Shown piece by piece: positions 1-12,596 of a DNA stretch of 64,000 bases (within the stretch, counting starts at the first letter, position 1; each line of letters opens with the position of its first letter). Location of the stretch: NCBI GenBank assembly GCA_033675265.1, contig JAUJYZ010000640.1, forward strand, positions 62,001-126,000, given 5' to 3'. Both the position numbers and the translations under genes were made by a program. Below the pieces are notes generated by a model. That model had not been told where the DNA came from. It ran no database searches and saw only the letters and a program-made list of their open reading frames with translations. Source of the stretch: Actinostola sp. cb2023. Taxonomy: Eukaryota; Cnidaria; Anthozoa; Actiniaria; Actinostolidae.

Positions 1-3000
1 AATGAGACTTTCAAGCCACACTGTTGGAGAATATCTATGCATTCATCTTTGTCAAGAGTATCCACATCTACAGCTTGTGCAACCTGAAATAAAAAAGTTA
101 CTATATATCAAAATTTTAAGTCGTAATAATTACAGGAATGTAGTAATTACACTGATATTAGAGTACAAACACTAAAACCATGCAATGTTTTGCACTTATT
201 AGTACTAAATAGCACTTAGTAAACAATAGAAAACAATAGAATTATTACTATTTAGTACTAAATAGTACTATTTATGTTGCATAGTTTTAGTGTTTGTACT
301 CTATTGACACAAGTACAGTAATGTTAGTAATAGAAAATTAAAGTGGGTGCCTGGGATAAAACACAACCAATAAACCATTTACTGGATGAGGTTGAGCATA
401 ATATCTCAAATTATTCTTGAAAGTCATTCATAACTCATGGTAAAAACACAAAATAAATCATAACCGTGATGAGTGTTGTAAATCTGATATCTGATCCAAA
501 ATCTTCACATTTGCATAACCTTTAACAGCGATTTTCTCCACTCAGACATACATGTATCTTCACAATTTTGGTAAAACGGGAAATTATACACCTGTGCGTT
601 GTAGAAGTAGTTTACAACCCTGGGGGGGGGGGGGGGGGGGGGGTTCCAAATATAAAGTGGTGGGGATGCTCGTCTTACATGTACCTTTTTAGGGGTCCAG
701 ATCTGCGATTTCCGGGATACCTTTTAGGGGTAAAAATCATTTGTTGCCACGCCCACCAGGACAAGACTCAGTCTCAGGTACAAGACTTTAGGGGTCATTT
801 CCAAAATTCCCGACGAGCATCCCCACCACTTTATATATGGGAGTCCCCCCCCCCCCGGGTTTACAACATCCACATTGTATCATATCACTTGCCTTCGGCT
901 CATGGTTATAAATCTCATAAAACATGTGATGGTTGCTCATGTAAATTATATGTATGCCGTTAAGATCATTACATGTAGGTCATAATATTTATTTCTCAAA
1001 ACCCAACTGAATTTTATAATGTAAGAATAAAAGGACAAAAGATAATTATATAATCACAGCTTGATTCCAGATTCTGGTATCAGAACAACTTTCTCTACTT
1101 CTCCCTCGTTCCCTCCCCTATCTCATGTTCTCCCCCTTGTAGGAGATGTTGTAGCTATTTTTGCCACAGCTTTTTTTGTTTTGGTGGTATTGTTACATTG
1201 CCAGCATATAAATATAGTCACCAACAGCACTCTTTCTCAGGACTACTTTCAGCTGGACAATCTAAAACCACAAAGATAGTATAGCATGTTTATGTAAACC
1301 ACAGTACAACACGTACCTTCGTAATGAAATGTTGTATTGGCTCACAACAATCTCCATAGTTCGCTGCAGCCATGGCTGCATCAATATTGCCAGTTGCTAA
1401 GTAGCAATACACTGAGGGACTAAATACTGGAAAACCAGGGCCGCCTTGTACGATACTATGAACTATGATGTTGCCAAAATATTTCATCATTCCACAAGCA
1501 ACGACATCTGCACTGTAGACAGGAGTCTTGTAAGTCCCACCATGAAAATATGTGTCGCAGATCTCTTTTAACAGCTCTGTATAGAACTGCCGTGTAACAC
1601 CTCCTGTGTCCACAGCTGGCTGACCTTTGTACTGGATCCTAAGCTTCTTTTTGGGATCAAAGTCGGGATCCTTGTAATAACACATAGCATCATTCAGAAT
1701 GTCGTCCTCCTCGACTTTGACCTTTTCTTTCACTTGACTCATCTTGATCTCGATTCCCCTTAACAGGGACGTCAAGATAGGGATGAAGACAGGTGTTAAC
1801 AGTGCATGTGTGTCATCATCGCTGTCATCATCAACATCATATGTAGGTGGTGCAGTGGCAAGGGAAAGAGCTGTTCTGGTAAGGGTTCCATAGAGACTAA
1901 GAGCTTGCAGCAGATCATCCTTACTTTTTTCAGGAAACATATTCATTAGGTGGGCCAAGTTTTCCTGTTCTGTTGGTGTACTAGATGTGCCTGGGAGTGA
2001 AATGTCATGAGCACTAGCTGATGATCCTGGACCATTCTCTTTACTATCTTCATCTGAAAGGACAAAACTGTTATCAAATTTTGAACTAGCAGATTTTGTG
2101 AAGAATTCAGAGTGTCACTATCATTGTCACAAGTGACAGAAATTTAAGAACATTGTAGCATTGGAACAGAGAAACTCTCACATGTAGCTATATATGCATG
2201 TATGTACATATATAATATTTGGCCATACAAAACTTACTCTTACATATATATATTGTTAATTATACACAGCTTCAATGTAAATAAGTGACAACTTTTTGAG
2301 TTTCTGTGTACAATAAAACCCAGTTTAATGAACTAAACAAGGTTTGGTGTGAACGGGGTATTAGTAAACCAAGTACCAAGTATAAAATATTAAAAATACT
2401 AGTTGCTATTCAGAAGGAAACAAACAATAAATTATTGTTGAATGTTATCCAATAAAATTCAATAAACAGCATCAGAGGTATTGTGTTTCAAGGAGAAAGT
2501 TAATGACATTGAATTTTGATACCATTCTCTTTTGTGGAACTTTCATTCTCGTTGACATCATCAATGTCGTCTTCTGGGTTACTTGGTTCACTTTCGTGTT
2601 CAACTGTAAGAGGAGAAATTATGTAGATATTTTTGTGCATAAATACAAGTAATGCAATGGTTTCTACTACAATGGTTTTTACTACAATGGTACATGTATG
2701 TTTGACAGAAAATAAGAATTAACAAATTATAAAGCTTATTATAAAGTATTACAGCAATACACTTCATACATGTTGCACCTACCAGGAAATTCACGGAGAA
2801 GGCGTACATACAGTTTGCCTTGACCACATAGATTTTTCACGTGCTTGAAATCCCATCTGTATCCTTCTGCCACAAGTGTCACAGTGACTCTCTTATTTTG
2901 AACTTTGACAAATTCAAAGTCATCAGGGTTTATGCCAGTCAGCTGGGTTTTGACTGCTTGAACAATTTTATCTCTGGTAGTAGATTCGCTATCGTCGCTT

Positions 3001-3568
3001 GAGAAATCCACTTGTGCATTACATACAATGTGTTCCTGGGTTAAGGGGTATTCTTTGTAGTTGTCAATATTTGGAGTTGGACAAATTACTACTACCGTCT
3101 TGCACACCTCTTTTGGAGCTGTAGATGCTTTCATTGCAGATAGCCGAGGTCTTTTAGGGTGGGCATAGGTGTTAACATTTCTTCTAAATGATGTTGGGAT
3201 ATTTGTGCTAAGACTTCTGGTATTTGCATTGATAATGTCCCATGCTCTATTTAACACTTGCTGGTGCTGTGTGAGTGAAGGCACTGAAGGACCTGGCCTG
3301 GCTGTTCCTTGACTTTGTCGACCATCTGACATAAATGTGAAATTTAATTGTGTCAACAACCGACAACTTTCTTAATATTCGTGAAAAAGGCTACCAAAAA
3401 CGTACACTACATACCCACTAGTGGTACTGTCTGAGTGGCAGGAGATCCAGCACTGGCAGTAGGTTCAGATTTAGATCTGTCAGACCTGGCACTCGTGGCA
3501 GGAGATAGCATTTCATTTAGGGCCTGCCTCACCTCCGATCGTATGACTGAGCGGCTGTTGGCATCCAT
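1..3568 (-). CDS. HECT-type E3 ubiquitin ligase gene A (3' end off the window)
   Basis: This is a spliced gene on the minus strand with exons 3415-3568 (start MDANSR), 2783-3325, 2523-2603, 1317-2053 and <1-83. Every junction has GT-AG ends and the phases I checked agree. The second exon carries a family-specific module ending in LCGQGKLYVRLL. The third exon is acidic. The fourth begins with a CUE-like ubiquitin-binding segment (LMNMFPEKSKDDLLQAL) and then the HECT N-lobe (AVDTGGVTRQFYTELL). The last visible exon continues the HECT domain off the left edge, so the catalytic cysteine is not in view. HECT ligases accept ubiquitin on a cysteine and pass it to substrates. Genes B and C share the same module order. 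I am confident of the HECT call and less sure of the first exon. Confidence 0.85.
161..301. mobile_element. TA-target MITE, copy A (Tc1/mariner-like)
   Basis: This short palindromic element has terminal inverted repeats GAGTACAAACACTAAAA and a TA dinucleotide on both sides (159-160 and 302-303). It lies in an intron of HECT gene A. A near relative sits at 10467-10607 and a damaged one at 4120-4354. TA duplication and size fit a non-autonomous Tc1/mariner MITE. Confidence 0.75.
619..859. mobile_element. G-run-ended MITE with 8-bp target duplication (hAT-like)
   Basis: The element starts with a G run of about 22 bases and ends with a C run of about 12. The next roughly 30 bases inside each end (around TGGTGGGGATGCTCGTC) are inverted copies of each other. 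The 8-bp direct repeat TTTACAAC flanks it at 611-618 and 860-867. An 8-bp duplication is the hallmark of hAT insertion. A partial relative lies at 28928-29047. Confidence 0.7.
865..1316. other. Intron sequence of HECT gene A, nothing recognised
   Basis: This is AT-rich sequence between two HECT-A exons. The open frames here are short and show no family resemblance. Confidence 0.5.
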
Positions 3569-3766
3569 GTCAGCTGTTAGACAATACAAAGATTATGGTC
3601 TAATCGTTGGAGCCCATAAAAAGAAGTCAGAAAGTACTAACTATAACTTACCTTTAATCTCACTTCTTTGCAACGATCAACGACGATCGTACATCCAGGT
3701 TTTCAGCGGTAACCAGGCCTTTAGTGGTAACCAGGCCTCCAGTGATCACGTGACATTATCGAACGG

Positions 3767-3890
3767 ATATTTTTTTATCGAATGGATATTTTTTTATCGA
3801 ATGGATATTTTTTTATCGAATGGATATTTTTTATCGAATGGATATTTTTTTATCGAATGGATATTTTTTTATCGAATGGATATTTGTCCT
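3767..3890. repeat. Tandem repeat, about 21-bp unit
   Basis: About six copies of a unit of the form TATCGAATGGATATTTTTTTA lie just upstream of the HECT-A first exon. Degenerate TATCGAATG-type units continue to about 4075. The repeat yields open frames on the plus strand that are artefacts. Confidence 0.85.
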
Positions 3891-4119
3891 TCAAAAGGAA
3901 ATATTATTTATTGCATGAATATATAATATCGAATGCAAATGTACGTTTATCAAATGAATACATATTTTATCGAATGAAAATATTTTTATCAAAGCAATTG
4001 ACACAGTGTTTGTCGAAAGAATATATGTTTGACAAAGCAATATATAATTTACCGAAGCCAAATATTATTATCGAATAGAAATATATAATTTATCCAATAT
4101 TGCTACATTTCGGCAACCA

Positions 4120-4354
4120 TAAAGTTGTGCATGTTATAGCACTGATTTCCCAATAGAAAACAATAGCAAGTACCACTATTTTATGATTTATATGTTGCAT
4201 AATTTCAGGGGCATAGCCAGGATTTTTCATTGGGAGGGTCACACTCCATATTGTTCACCACCAAATCCCCCCTCCCCTCCCAGAGGAAGGGGGGTCACAG
4301 GCATCCTGTGACCTCCCCCTGCCTGCGCCCCTGAATTTCGAAGTGTTTGTACTC
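4120..4354. mobile_element. TA-MITE copy C, left end eroded, with a nested insertion
   Basis: The right end reads GTGTTTGTACTC followed by TA (4355-4356), as in copies A and B. The internal part (AATAGAAAACAATAG, ATGTTGCATAATTT) aligns with those copies. The left terminal repeat is no longer recognisable. The copy is interrupted at 4206-4333 by a second small element. Confidence 0.6.
4206..4333. mobile_element. CAGGGGC...GCCCCTG element nested in a MITE
   Basis: The termini CAGGGGCATAGCCAGG and GCGCCCCTG are inverted, and the 5-bp direct repeat AATTT flanks the insertion (4201-4205, 4334-4338). Removing the element and one AATTT restores the alignment of the host MITE with its sister copies, so the order of insertion is clear. 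The ends resemble hAT termini, although the duplication seen is 5 bp rather than 8. A similar end lies near 22376-22409. Confidence 0.65.
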
Positions 4355-4359
4355 TATAA

Positions 4360-5245
4360 CTGACACTCTACCTAGCATGGATTGACCTATTATATTTATA
4401 CATGTATAAGCTTAACTCATAAGCTTAATACATGCATATTGTTTATATAACTTAAGCTAAGCTTATCCCTCACACAATGACAACAAACATGGAATGCAAA
4501 CATGGATAAATGTTGGTTTTATGTAATTTGTTGAAATGTTGTAGGCTAAAATCAATTTCTATAATTGCCTTTACTATATTTGTATTATTAATTTGTACCT
4601 TCGTGTCTAGTCTCCTAGATTTGGCACTTTTTTTTTTAGTTCTCAATAGCAGTTGTTTCCTTTCAATTTCTTTATCCAAGTCTGTAAGCTATTTGTCGAG
4701 GTCTTGAATGGTAGAATTGCCTCTTACTTGCTGCAAAGTCTGCTCTTTCTTTTTATTGCGGTGAAGATCGATACGGTATCGAACCATGGTTTAGTTTGAA
4801 ATTTGTCTTCGCTTTCGAGAGCGGGTGCGAAAAATCAGCGTTTAAATCATGGAAACTAAATCGGCAGAGTTGTAATTTGGAGACTAAACTCGAGAAATAA
4901 GTCCATTGTAGATCACAGAAATTCACAATAAAGAAAAATTACCAAGCCTCAAAATGACCACTGTTCGAGAAATGAACAATTCGCACAACATGGCGTATTT
5001 TGAAGCGACTCATCCTCAGAGAAACGCCATTGTGTTTGGTATCAATGAAATCCGCTCTTCTTCATCTGTCATTTCCCGCCATCCGAATGAATCTCCGAAA
5101 ATTATCGAATGAGCGACGGCCTGCCGAAGAAAGCCCTCGCGAACTCGTTAATTAGTCACCAGTCCCCTAAAATGCGCATTTTCCAATATGGCGACTTGTT
5201 ACACATTGGGGTGGCGTTTTTTGATGCGCGCGGGCCCGGCGTGTA
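4360..5245. other. Intergenic stretch, no gene recognised
   Basis: I see no supported gene between HECT-A and the CACTA remnant. The short motif TTAATTAGTCACCAGT near 5150 recurs in similar form near 59650, upstream of gene J, which may mark an old shared repeat. Confidence 0.4.
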
Positions 5246-6933
5246 TATGCATTGAAAGGTGTCATACCAAATAAACACTATGATGTGTTGGCTGATTTTG
5301 TCCATGCATGCCAAATACTTTGCTCAAAGGTTATAACCAAGCAAAACTGTCAAATTGCTGACCAAAAACTGTTGACCTTTTGTAAGAACTTTGTAAAGTT
5401 GTATGGAAAAGAGAAATGCACACCAAATATGCATCTCCATGGTCATCTAATGGACTGTATCTTGGATTATGGCCCAATATACTCTTTCTGGTGCTTTTCG
5501 TTTGAGCGGTATAATGGCCTACTTGGAGACTACCATACAAATAACACCAATATTGGTGAGTACATGTACATGCCAGTGGGATACACATTGTTCCAATGAC
5601 TAATACCATATTTACTTGTTTAAGCTCTGCGGCGCCTATTAAATTATTTTGGGGGTTTGGGATGTGTGCTTATTTGGGAAGACTTATTCGCCGGGGGTCA
5701 AGTCTTGTGGTCGCTTACGGGAGGTTCCAACTATAGTGATTTAAGTTACTTGGAAACGTTTCGTCTTTTGGAAAACTGGTCGCTTAGGAGAGGTGGTCGC
5801 TTAGGAGAGGTGGTCGCTTAGGAGAGTGGTCGCAACCGGAGGTTCAACTGTATTTATATATGATTTACAGTGTAATATGTTAGCCAAATGTTAACAAAAT
5901 TAATATGTTTAAATGTTCTAACTTCAATTAAGCGCACTTTGTGTGATTAAATGCGGTGCTTATTAATAAGTTTGCTCTCAGATGTGCCACTTAATCGGGG
6001 GGAGGTATTCAATCGAGGGACAAGATTGATCTGGGGAGGCGTTTAGGTAATCGGGGGAGGTACTTTAACGAGTAAATATGGTACATGTACTGTATTATTC
6101 AGCTTTGCCTGGGAAACACTGCTGATATTCTATTGTGTGTGCTTTTGTATTTCATTTCATTTTAATATAGTTACTTATATTTAGGATTGCAGATCATGAG
6201 AAAGTTTCTGAGGGACAAGTTTGTGTTATCAGCTGTATTTCCAGAAGAGATGTCTCACCTTAGTGATGTGCTTAATAACTCCATTCAGACAAAGGGAACC
6301 TTATTGGAAATGTCCACAAGAAGTGAACTGTACTCAGATATAATTATTTCTTTAGAATTACCTAATCCAAAAGAAATTAGTTATTCTCAAACATCAGCTC
6401 AAGTCCCTTTAGCACCCTTCAAAAGAAAAGCACTTGATAGGATTGAAGTTGAGAACCTGAAAGAAATGTATCAGATCATGTATGATAATGATAATGTAAG
6501 GCATGTGTCATATTTTTATCATTCTTTCAAACGCTTGTTTTATGCTGGGTATTATTACCATGCTTACAGTAAAAATGATAGCAATGCATCTATTGTCAAT
6601 GCTAAATGGCTAGATGAGTCAAAGCGACCAGCAATCATAAGAGGATTTATGATACACGATGTTGTTGTTGAAAAGCAAAATGGGAAGTCACAGAAAATAA
6701 CTCATGTTTTAGCTGATGTGGAATGGTATGCCAAATATCATGGAACTAATATTTATTCAAGCCCACTAGAAATGTGGAGCAGCAAATTTGAGGTTTACTC
6801 TAGTTTTTGTTATATGCCAGTATGTAGAATTCAGCAAAAATGTGTTGCAGTTGAAGCTGCATTTAAAAGAAGTAATACTGTAAGGGATAACCTTAACGTA
6901 ATTATTCCCCTTCCCAGTGCAATCAGTGTCTAG
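5246..6933 (+). pseudogene. CACTA/EnSpm-like transposase, C-terminal remnant
   Basis: Two exons are visible, about 5246-5555 and 6185-6933, joined at a donor after AATATTG and an acceptor TTATATTTAG that keep the frame (NIG|LQIMRKF). The first carries HLHGHLMDCILDYGP followed by FSFERYNGLLGDYHTNN, which matches the DUF4218-type region of EnSpm/CACTA transposases. The second carries the downstream region (LADVEWYAKYHGTN, then DNLNVIIPL) typical of the protein's end. The catalytic half that should precede this is missing and no good start codon is present. I read it as a 5'-truncated transposon gene. Terminal inverted repeats were not found. Confidence 0.7.
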
Positions 6934-7945
6934 TAGAGTATGGAAGTTTGAAGTGATTTAGTATTGGTTTATTTTATTACTTCATGTAAGTCAATCGTAA
7001 GCCTATTTCCAGGCTCATTTAAGGATTATTAATTTCAATTACATGTACATATTAGTTCCTATAGTTGTACGAAATTAAAGGAGAATATTATAATCTGTAA
7101 AAACAAGTGCAACATTATAGAGTTGAGTTGAGTATATAATAAAATAAGTATGGACTTGCACCCTATTCTATCCTGGACAGATCCTGGACATTAGAAAATA
7201 ATTGTCAAAGCTAGGTTGCCAAAGTTGGGGAGGGAGTGCTGCTCTGTTAATATAGGGATTGTTTACACAGTAATGGTACGGGGACATTTTTTTGGATCAT
7301 GCTTATAAATATATACATTGTAAATGTACTTCCTTGTAAAAGGAAAGCTGGATGAGAGTACTTTTTAATATTATTTCACTAAAAATAAGCTTTGGATTTA
7401 TGTATATTTCAATGAAATATTGTGATATCTTCACACAAATACCAGAAAACACTTACATGTAAATTCGTTGATAATTCATTGTCAATTTGTTGCGGTGGTT
7501 GTTTACATTGTAATTGAAAGATTGATGTTTATAAAACTACCTGTGTTAATTATACACATACGGTACATACAGTCATTTTTAATTCAACATTGAGCATGCG
7601 CATCACGATATCAGTATGAGTCCCACATGCATAGATGAGCGACAGACATCATTCATAAATACTGGAATAATGTTATAGTATCATACTCGACGAAAGTAAA
7701 AGGTAACTATCAATACGCGGCGGCGTGATTGAAGCTTTGGGACTCGGTAGTTGTCCTCCCATGCAATCGGGTAAAGGTGCCGTAAGTTCCTTGGAACAAC
7801 AACGACTCATTCATTTGGGCGCCCCGAACCAAGGAAGGCCATTGGCATACACCTTATGCAATACCTAATTTATCCGTGGGGTACTGGGTTCTACTTTGTT
7901 CAAAAACATGAAAGCGAGGACGGTCGGTCCACTCGTAAATTGAAA
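6934..7945. other. Intergenic stretch, no gene recognised
   Basis: AT-rich spacer. It should hold the promoter of the SWIM/YqaJ gene, but I see no clear TATA box or repeat. Confidence 0.4.
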
Positions 7946-10454
7946 ATGGCGTCGACTTCACTATCCTCTCGGCCAGTTGTACACGGTCCTTGCTTTTTAA
8001 GCGAAGAAGACGTACCTGGAAGCTCACTGAATGGACGAAAGCAGGTTCAATTGAAGAACTCCGAGTTGACGTTTTGGCTAAAGTGCCGTGGAGACTCTTG
8101 CAAAGGTCTGCAGACGAAGGCTCTACTTGTGAAACGGTGTGTGGCTTTATATTCTTCACTACTTCGGCGAAATCGCTTGTCTGCTAGTGACGATTCGATT
8201 TATGAGTATCGTTGTCAATACGAATTATAGTTGCTTAGTTGTTTCATCAATTTGCAGGGTTGAGGAATATATAAGTCGAGGGCTGGAAGGATTTATTTTT
8301 GATCCCGATGAAAACAAAGTTTATACAAAAAGGAAGTTCCATCACCTGTCCTCGAAGCTAGTTGACTCGAGTTCAAATTCCAGTGTTCCTTTATCCAGCT
8401 GTTCACCAAACCCTCTAGGAAGTATACCAACCTCTAGAAAAGTTGTTTTCCCGAGCACTGGTTGGAAATCATCGTTAAAGAAAGCTCCATTCTTCACCCG
8501 AGCTGAAGTTGATCGCCATATTATGAAATGTGGTAAAAGTGTTGCTGCATCTAACCACTCTGTCCCCACTGGAATGCAAAGGGCAACAACATACCTCCAG
8601 GACGAATACCTGCATGATATAGCAACAAATTATGATCAGATATATTTTTTCTTCAAGGCGAAATGCTATCATAGCTTCAAAGTAAATGAACAGCCACACG
8701 AGCTAAAATTGGCATTGTGCATTATCTCTGGCGAAGTAGAATATGCTTATTGTGGCCCATCGTGTGCTGCAGGGAAGTCTGGCTTCTGCAACCACATGCT
8801 AGCATTGATGCTTAAAGTATGCAAGTACTCACTGTATGGATGCTTAGATGTGAAATCTCTGAGTAATGAGGAAGATGAAAGACCAACACTGGTCTGCACA
8901 TCCACATTACAAAAGTGGAACAAGAAAAGGGACGAGGGAGTGTGTGCCCAACCTCTCATGGAGGTCACTGTTTAAAAAACAAACTTTGATGGCAAAAAAC
9001 GTCCGGGAATAACTTCTCAACTATATGAAGCAAGGAGGAATAACAGTAATGTTGATGAAAGTTTGAAATCATTTATGGCCTCCTTGAACATAATTGACCC
9101 CAAACTTGGACTTGTGCAGGTTGGAAGTACACCAGCAACTAGTGTTGAAACCCAGTATGGAAAGTGTCCAGTGGGTTCCTATGGGTCATACCAGCTTGGA
9201 TATACATAATCCAACTTTAAAGTTTGGGAAAATCTAGAAACAGTTCATCGAAGAGACATTGATATGGCAGCAGAATTCCCTTCTTATCCTTATTTTCCTC
9301 TGCATGACTTCAATGTGGGTTATGATCTACCAATACCATGTAATTTGAATGACACTGAAAAGACCAAATTAAACAGTCTGAAGGTAAGAACTGTACATCG
9401 TATATGATATTTTTTATTATTATTTTACAATTACTTATGTCAAGTACCATGGAACATACATCTATATGTACCACATGTGAAAAAAGTTTATTATAATAAT
9501 TATTTGAATAAACAGTCGATAAATAATTGATTGATTATAACTAGTTGACTACAGTAAAAATCAGTGTAGAATTAAGCTAGTTACTACATTGATAGTACAG
9601 GTGTGTGGAATTCAATTAGTTTAATTACCTTACTTAGTTTAATTACCTTACCCAGGGTACACCTACAGTACATATACATGTACAAACTCATGACCTGTAA
9701 CATCCATGCAGTGTCTTTAGTTAAAATGCATACCAGAATAAGGTTCTTGTAATATGGGCACTAAATCAAATTTTCATGATAGGTTTGTGATGAAGAGGCC
9801 AAAAGAATCGAAGAAGAAACAAGAACACAGAGCCAATCACAAACCTGGAGAGATCAAAGAAAATTTAGGATCACCGCTTCAAATTTTCATAGAGTTAGCA
9901 TAAGGGAAAAAAATCATGAAAAGCTAACACAGGATTTGATATCTGCAAAAACATTTACCTCTGCAAGCACAGAACATGGCCTGAAATATGAGAGTGTTGC
10001 TTTAAGGGAGTACAGTAGGTACATGACCAAATCTGGCAGGCCTGTAAAAGTTTTGCAAAGTGGCTTATGCATATCACAGAAACTATTTGTGTTAGGTTGC
10101 ACACCTGATGCAAGAGCAATAGACCCTGGTTCTACACAACAGTTTGGAATAGCTGAGGTAAAGTGCCCACATTCCAAGTTTTCTGTTAACCCTCTAGAGG
10201 CTTGTTCAGATCCAAAATTCTGTTTAGAAAATGAGAATGGCACACTCAAGTTGAAGATAAAACATGACTATTATGACCAAGTACAGGGTCAGATGGGATT
10301 GACGGGAGCAGCCTGGTGTGACTTTATTGTTTATACAAGAAAAGGGTTGTCCATTGAAATAATTGTAATTGATCAACACTATTGGAATGAATTAAGGAGA
10401 AAACTATGCCAGTATTACTTCATGTATTTTCTCCCTCTAGCTTCCAAAAGCTAG
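7946..10454 (+). pseudogene. SWIM zinc-finger / YqaJ-like nuclease gene with two in-frame stops
   Basis: Exons 7946-8136, 8258-9383 and 9783-10454 join with consistent phases (KR|VEEYIS and SLK|VCDEEAK). Exon 2 carries a SWIM-type cysteine-histidine cluster (CAAGKSGFCNHMLALM). Exon 3 carries a PD-(D/E)XK nuclease of the YqaJ/lambda-exonuclease family: RKFRITASNFHRV, then GCTPDA, then GIAEVKCP, the last holding the catalytic E-x-K. YqaJ proteins resect DNA ends in phages, and animal SWIM-YqaJ proteins are common in invertebrates, often in mobile contexts. The frame of exon 2 is broken by TAA at 8973-8975 and again at 9207-9209, with homologous-looking sequence on both sides of each. It is probably a recently decayed copy. 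Readthrough or a sequencing error is possible but less likely twice. Confidence 0.8.
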
Positions 10455-10466
10455 GTGAAACAGATA

Positions 10467-10607
10467 GAGTACAAACACTAAAAGCGTGCAATGTTTTGCA
10501 TTATTTAGTACCAAGTAGCAGTAATTAAACAATAGAAAACAATATAATGATCACTATTGAGTACTAAATAGTACTATTTATGTTTCATGCTTTTTGTGTT
10601 TCTACTC
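10467..10607. mobile_element. TA-target MITE, copy B
   Basis: This is the same element as 161-301. It is bounded by TA at 10465-10466 and 10608-10609 and begins GAGTACAAACACTAAAA. It sits 12 bp after the YqaJ stop codon and could affect the 3' end of that transcript. Confidence 0.75.
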
Positions 10608-10665
10608 TACATGTACCATGTACATGTAGCTACAGTATTAGTGATTTAATATGTCCTACTGTATG

Positions 10666-10802
10666 TTAGAGTGATTCCAATAAACATGGGCATTACTAAC
10701 TCCAACAATACACACTATTAGACACTCACTCTTTTGTTTTCTTTGCATCTAATAAACACTGACAGCTAATTAGTAGTGCCCAGGTTTATTGGAATCACTA
10801 TA
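10666..10802. mobile_element. Inverted-repeat MITE (GAGTGATTCCAATAAAC ends)
   Basis: The ends GAGTGATTCCAATAAACATG and the complement of GTTTATTGGAATCACT face each other around a short centre. Two further copies of the same family lie at about 43690-43890. Confidence 0.65.
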
Positions 10803-11848
10803 AGTAGTGTTCCCCACTATAAAATACAGGTATTATTTGCAGTACATGTTTATTTGAAGTAATTCAACTACCGGTACATGTATGCATAGCAGAGTACAAA
10901 TATTGTGTGAGATTGGAGCGAGTAAAAATATACAGCAATTTATTTTAACCAATACACTGCTTGCCTCATATGCCATTATTAGTTTCAATAAATAAATTTG
11001 GATAATAAATGTTTATTGGATAGTTTTAATCACACTGGCATGGTTATAAATTTGTATTCATCACATTTTGAATGAATGAATGACAACTAGCTTGTTCTTT
11101 CCATGGGGGACGTCAATAAGTTAGCCTTTACATAATATTTGACTCTCCCTATCGTAGTCCCTATGGTATTATTATTATTATTATTATTATGAAGAAATAG
11201 AAAACGAGCACGCATACTATGTGCAGATTTATAGCACGCAGGGACTGATCAGAACATGAGAGAAGTGTTAAGAGAAGAACGACGATAGCGGAGTGCTTCT
11301 CAACACTTCTCGAGTGTTCTGATCAGTCCCCAAGTGCTATAAATCTGCACATAGCACAACGGACAAGTTTTCTATTTCTTTTATAAAATACAATTATGAT
11401 TTTAAGGCAAGTTTTCAATTTTGTTCGTTACAAGAATGTGCGTGCTGTGTGCTCTCATAAAGCATGCGGAATACGCATCCTTTGGCCAATCAGAGCGTGC
11501 GTTATTTAAGCTTTATAAAATGGTTTTCCATGTTTTGTGCTCTTATATCAACACGCGGGATGTTGGGAGAACACGAGACATGGCAGACTAGCAAACAGTT
11601 GGCTTAGTTTTTCTATAGGCCTAATTATCTGTAGACCCACTTGTCCAGGGACAAGTCATTTGTAATACAGGCCCCGGTTATGCGAAAGGTGGTTAACTCT
11701 TATCCACCAGATAAATCCTTAACCAGTAGATAAATAAAAATTTAGTTAAAATGGTATAAGACCAATCCAACGGATAAGACTTATCCCCTGGATAACTTTT
11801 CATACAACCAGGGCCAGCTAGAACAATAAGTATAATAATGTTCATTAC
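10803..11848. other. Spacer without recognised genes, including a hairpin
   Basis: No exon of HECT gene B could be identified here, although the HECT domain would be expected downstream of 11849 on the minus strand. The only structure is the inverted repeat at 11190-11385. Confidence 0.4.
11190..11385. repeat. Inverted repeat (foldback, about 80-bp arms)
   Basis: The left arm (GAAATAGAAAACGAGCACGC..., ending near GTGTTAAGAGAAG) is the imperfect complement of the right arm, which ends GTTTTCTATTTCTTTT. The loop is about 20 bp. It resembles a small foldback MITE. No target duplication is obvious. Confidence 0.6.
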
Positions 11849-12596
11849 CTGAACTTTGGCCTTCACACGAAAGCATGACAAATGTGTCCACTGCATCTTC
11901 AAAGTCAAGACTGTTCCTAAAAACGTTTTCTAACTGTGATCGTGGGAGATTAGGAAACATACTTTCCAACTGGTCCACAACTGTTTGATAAGAAAATCAA
12001 GTAATACAAATATATTAATCTAATGCATGCTGCCTTATGTACATTATTATAACAAATAAATAAGCCTTTATGCATAATATGCTATACTTTCAGAAAACAT
12101 TGCTATTTTTTTGTATGTTATAATGTCACAACAATATACCTTCTCTATTTTCTCTAAACATGGGACTGCAGGATAGTAGTGACTGTTGACTTCCAGCAGA
12201 ACAGGATGCACTTAAAAATATCAAATTAGTTTTTTAATGTATTGCTACATGTAACTTATTATTTATTGTTAAATTATGAGCTATATTCTGACCATATATT
12301 CAGTTTAATTTAGAGTGATGGCACTGTGAAACATATTAGCCATGTAGATATTAATAAACTGTAATTTCATTGTTTTGATTTGACTATTAGTCAATAACAA
12401 TTATATTTTGTTTCACGGGTTAAGTGCCATCCCTATAATTTCAATGACTTTAAATTTGGAAAGTCCAAACAAAACTGGTGAACTGTAAATAAGGCTCACT
12501 TTGACTTTTGAATTATATGAGTACATGCACATACTCTAAATTTGATGCAAGTCATCAAAGAGTAATATTCTATGAAATCTTTGTTATGAGCCTTAA

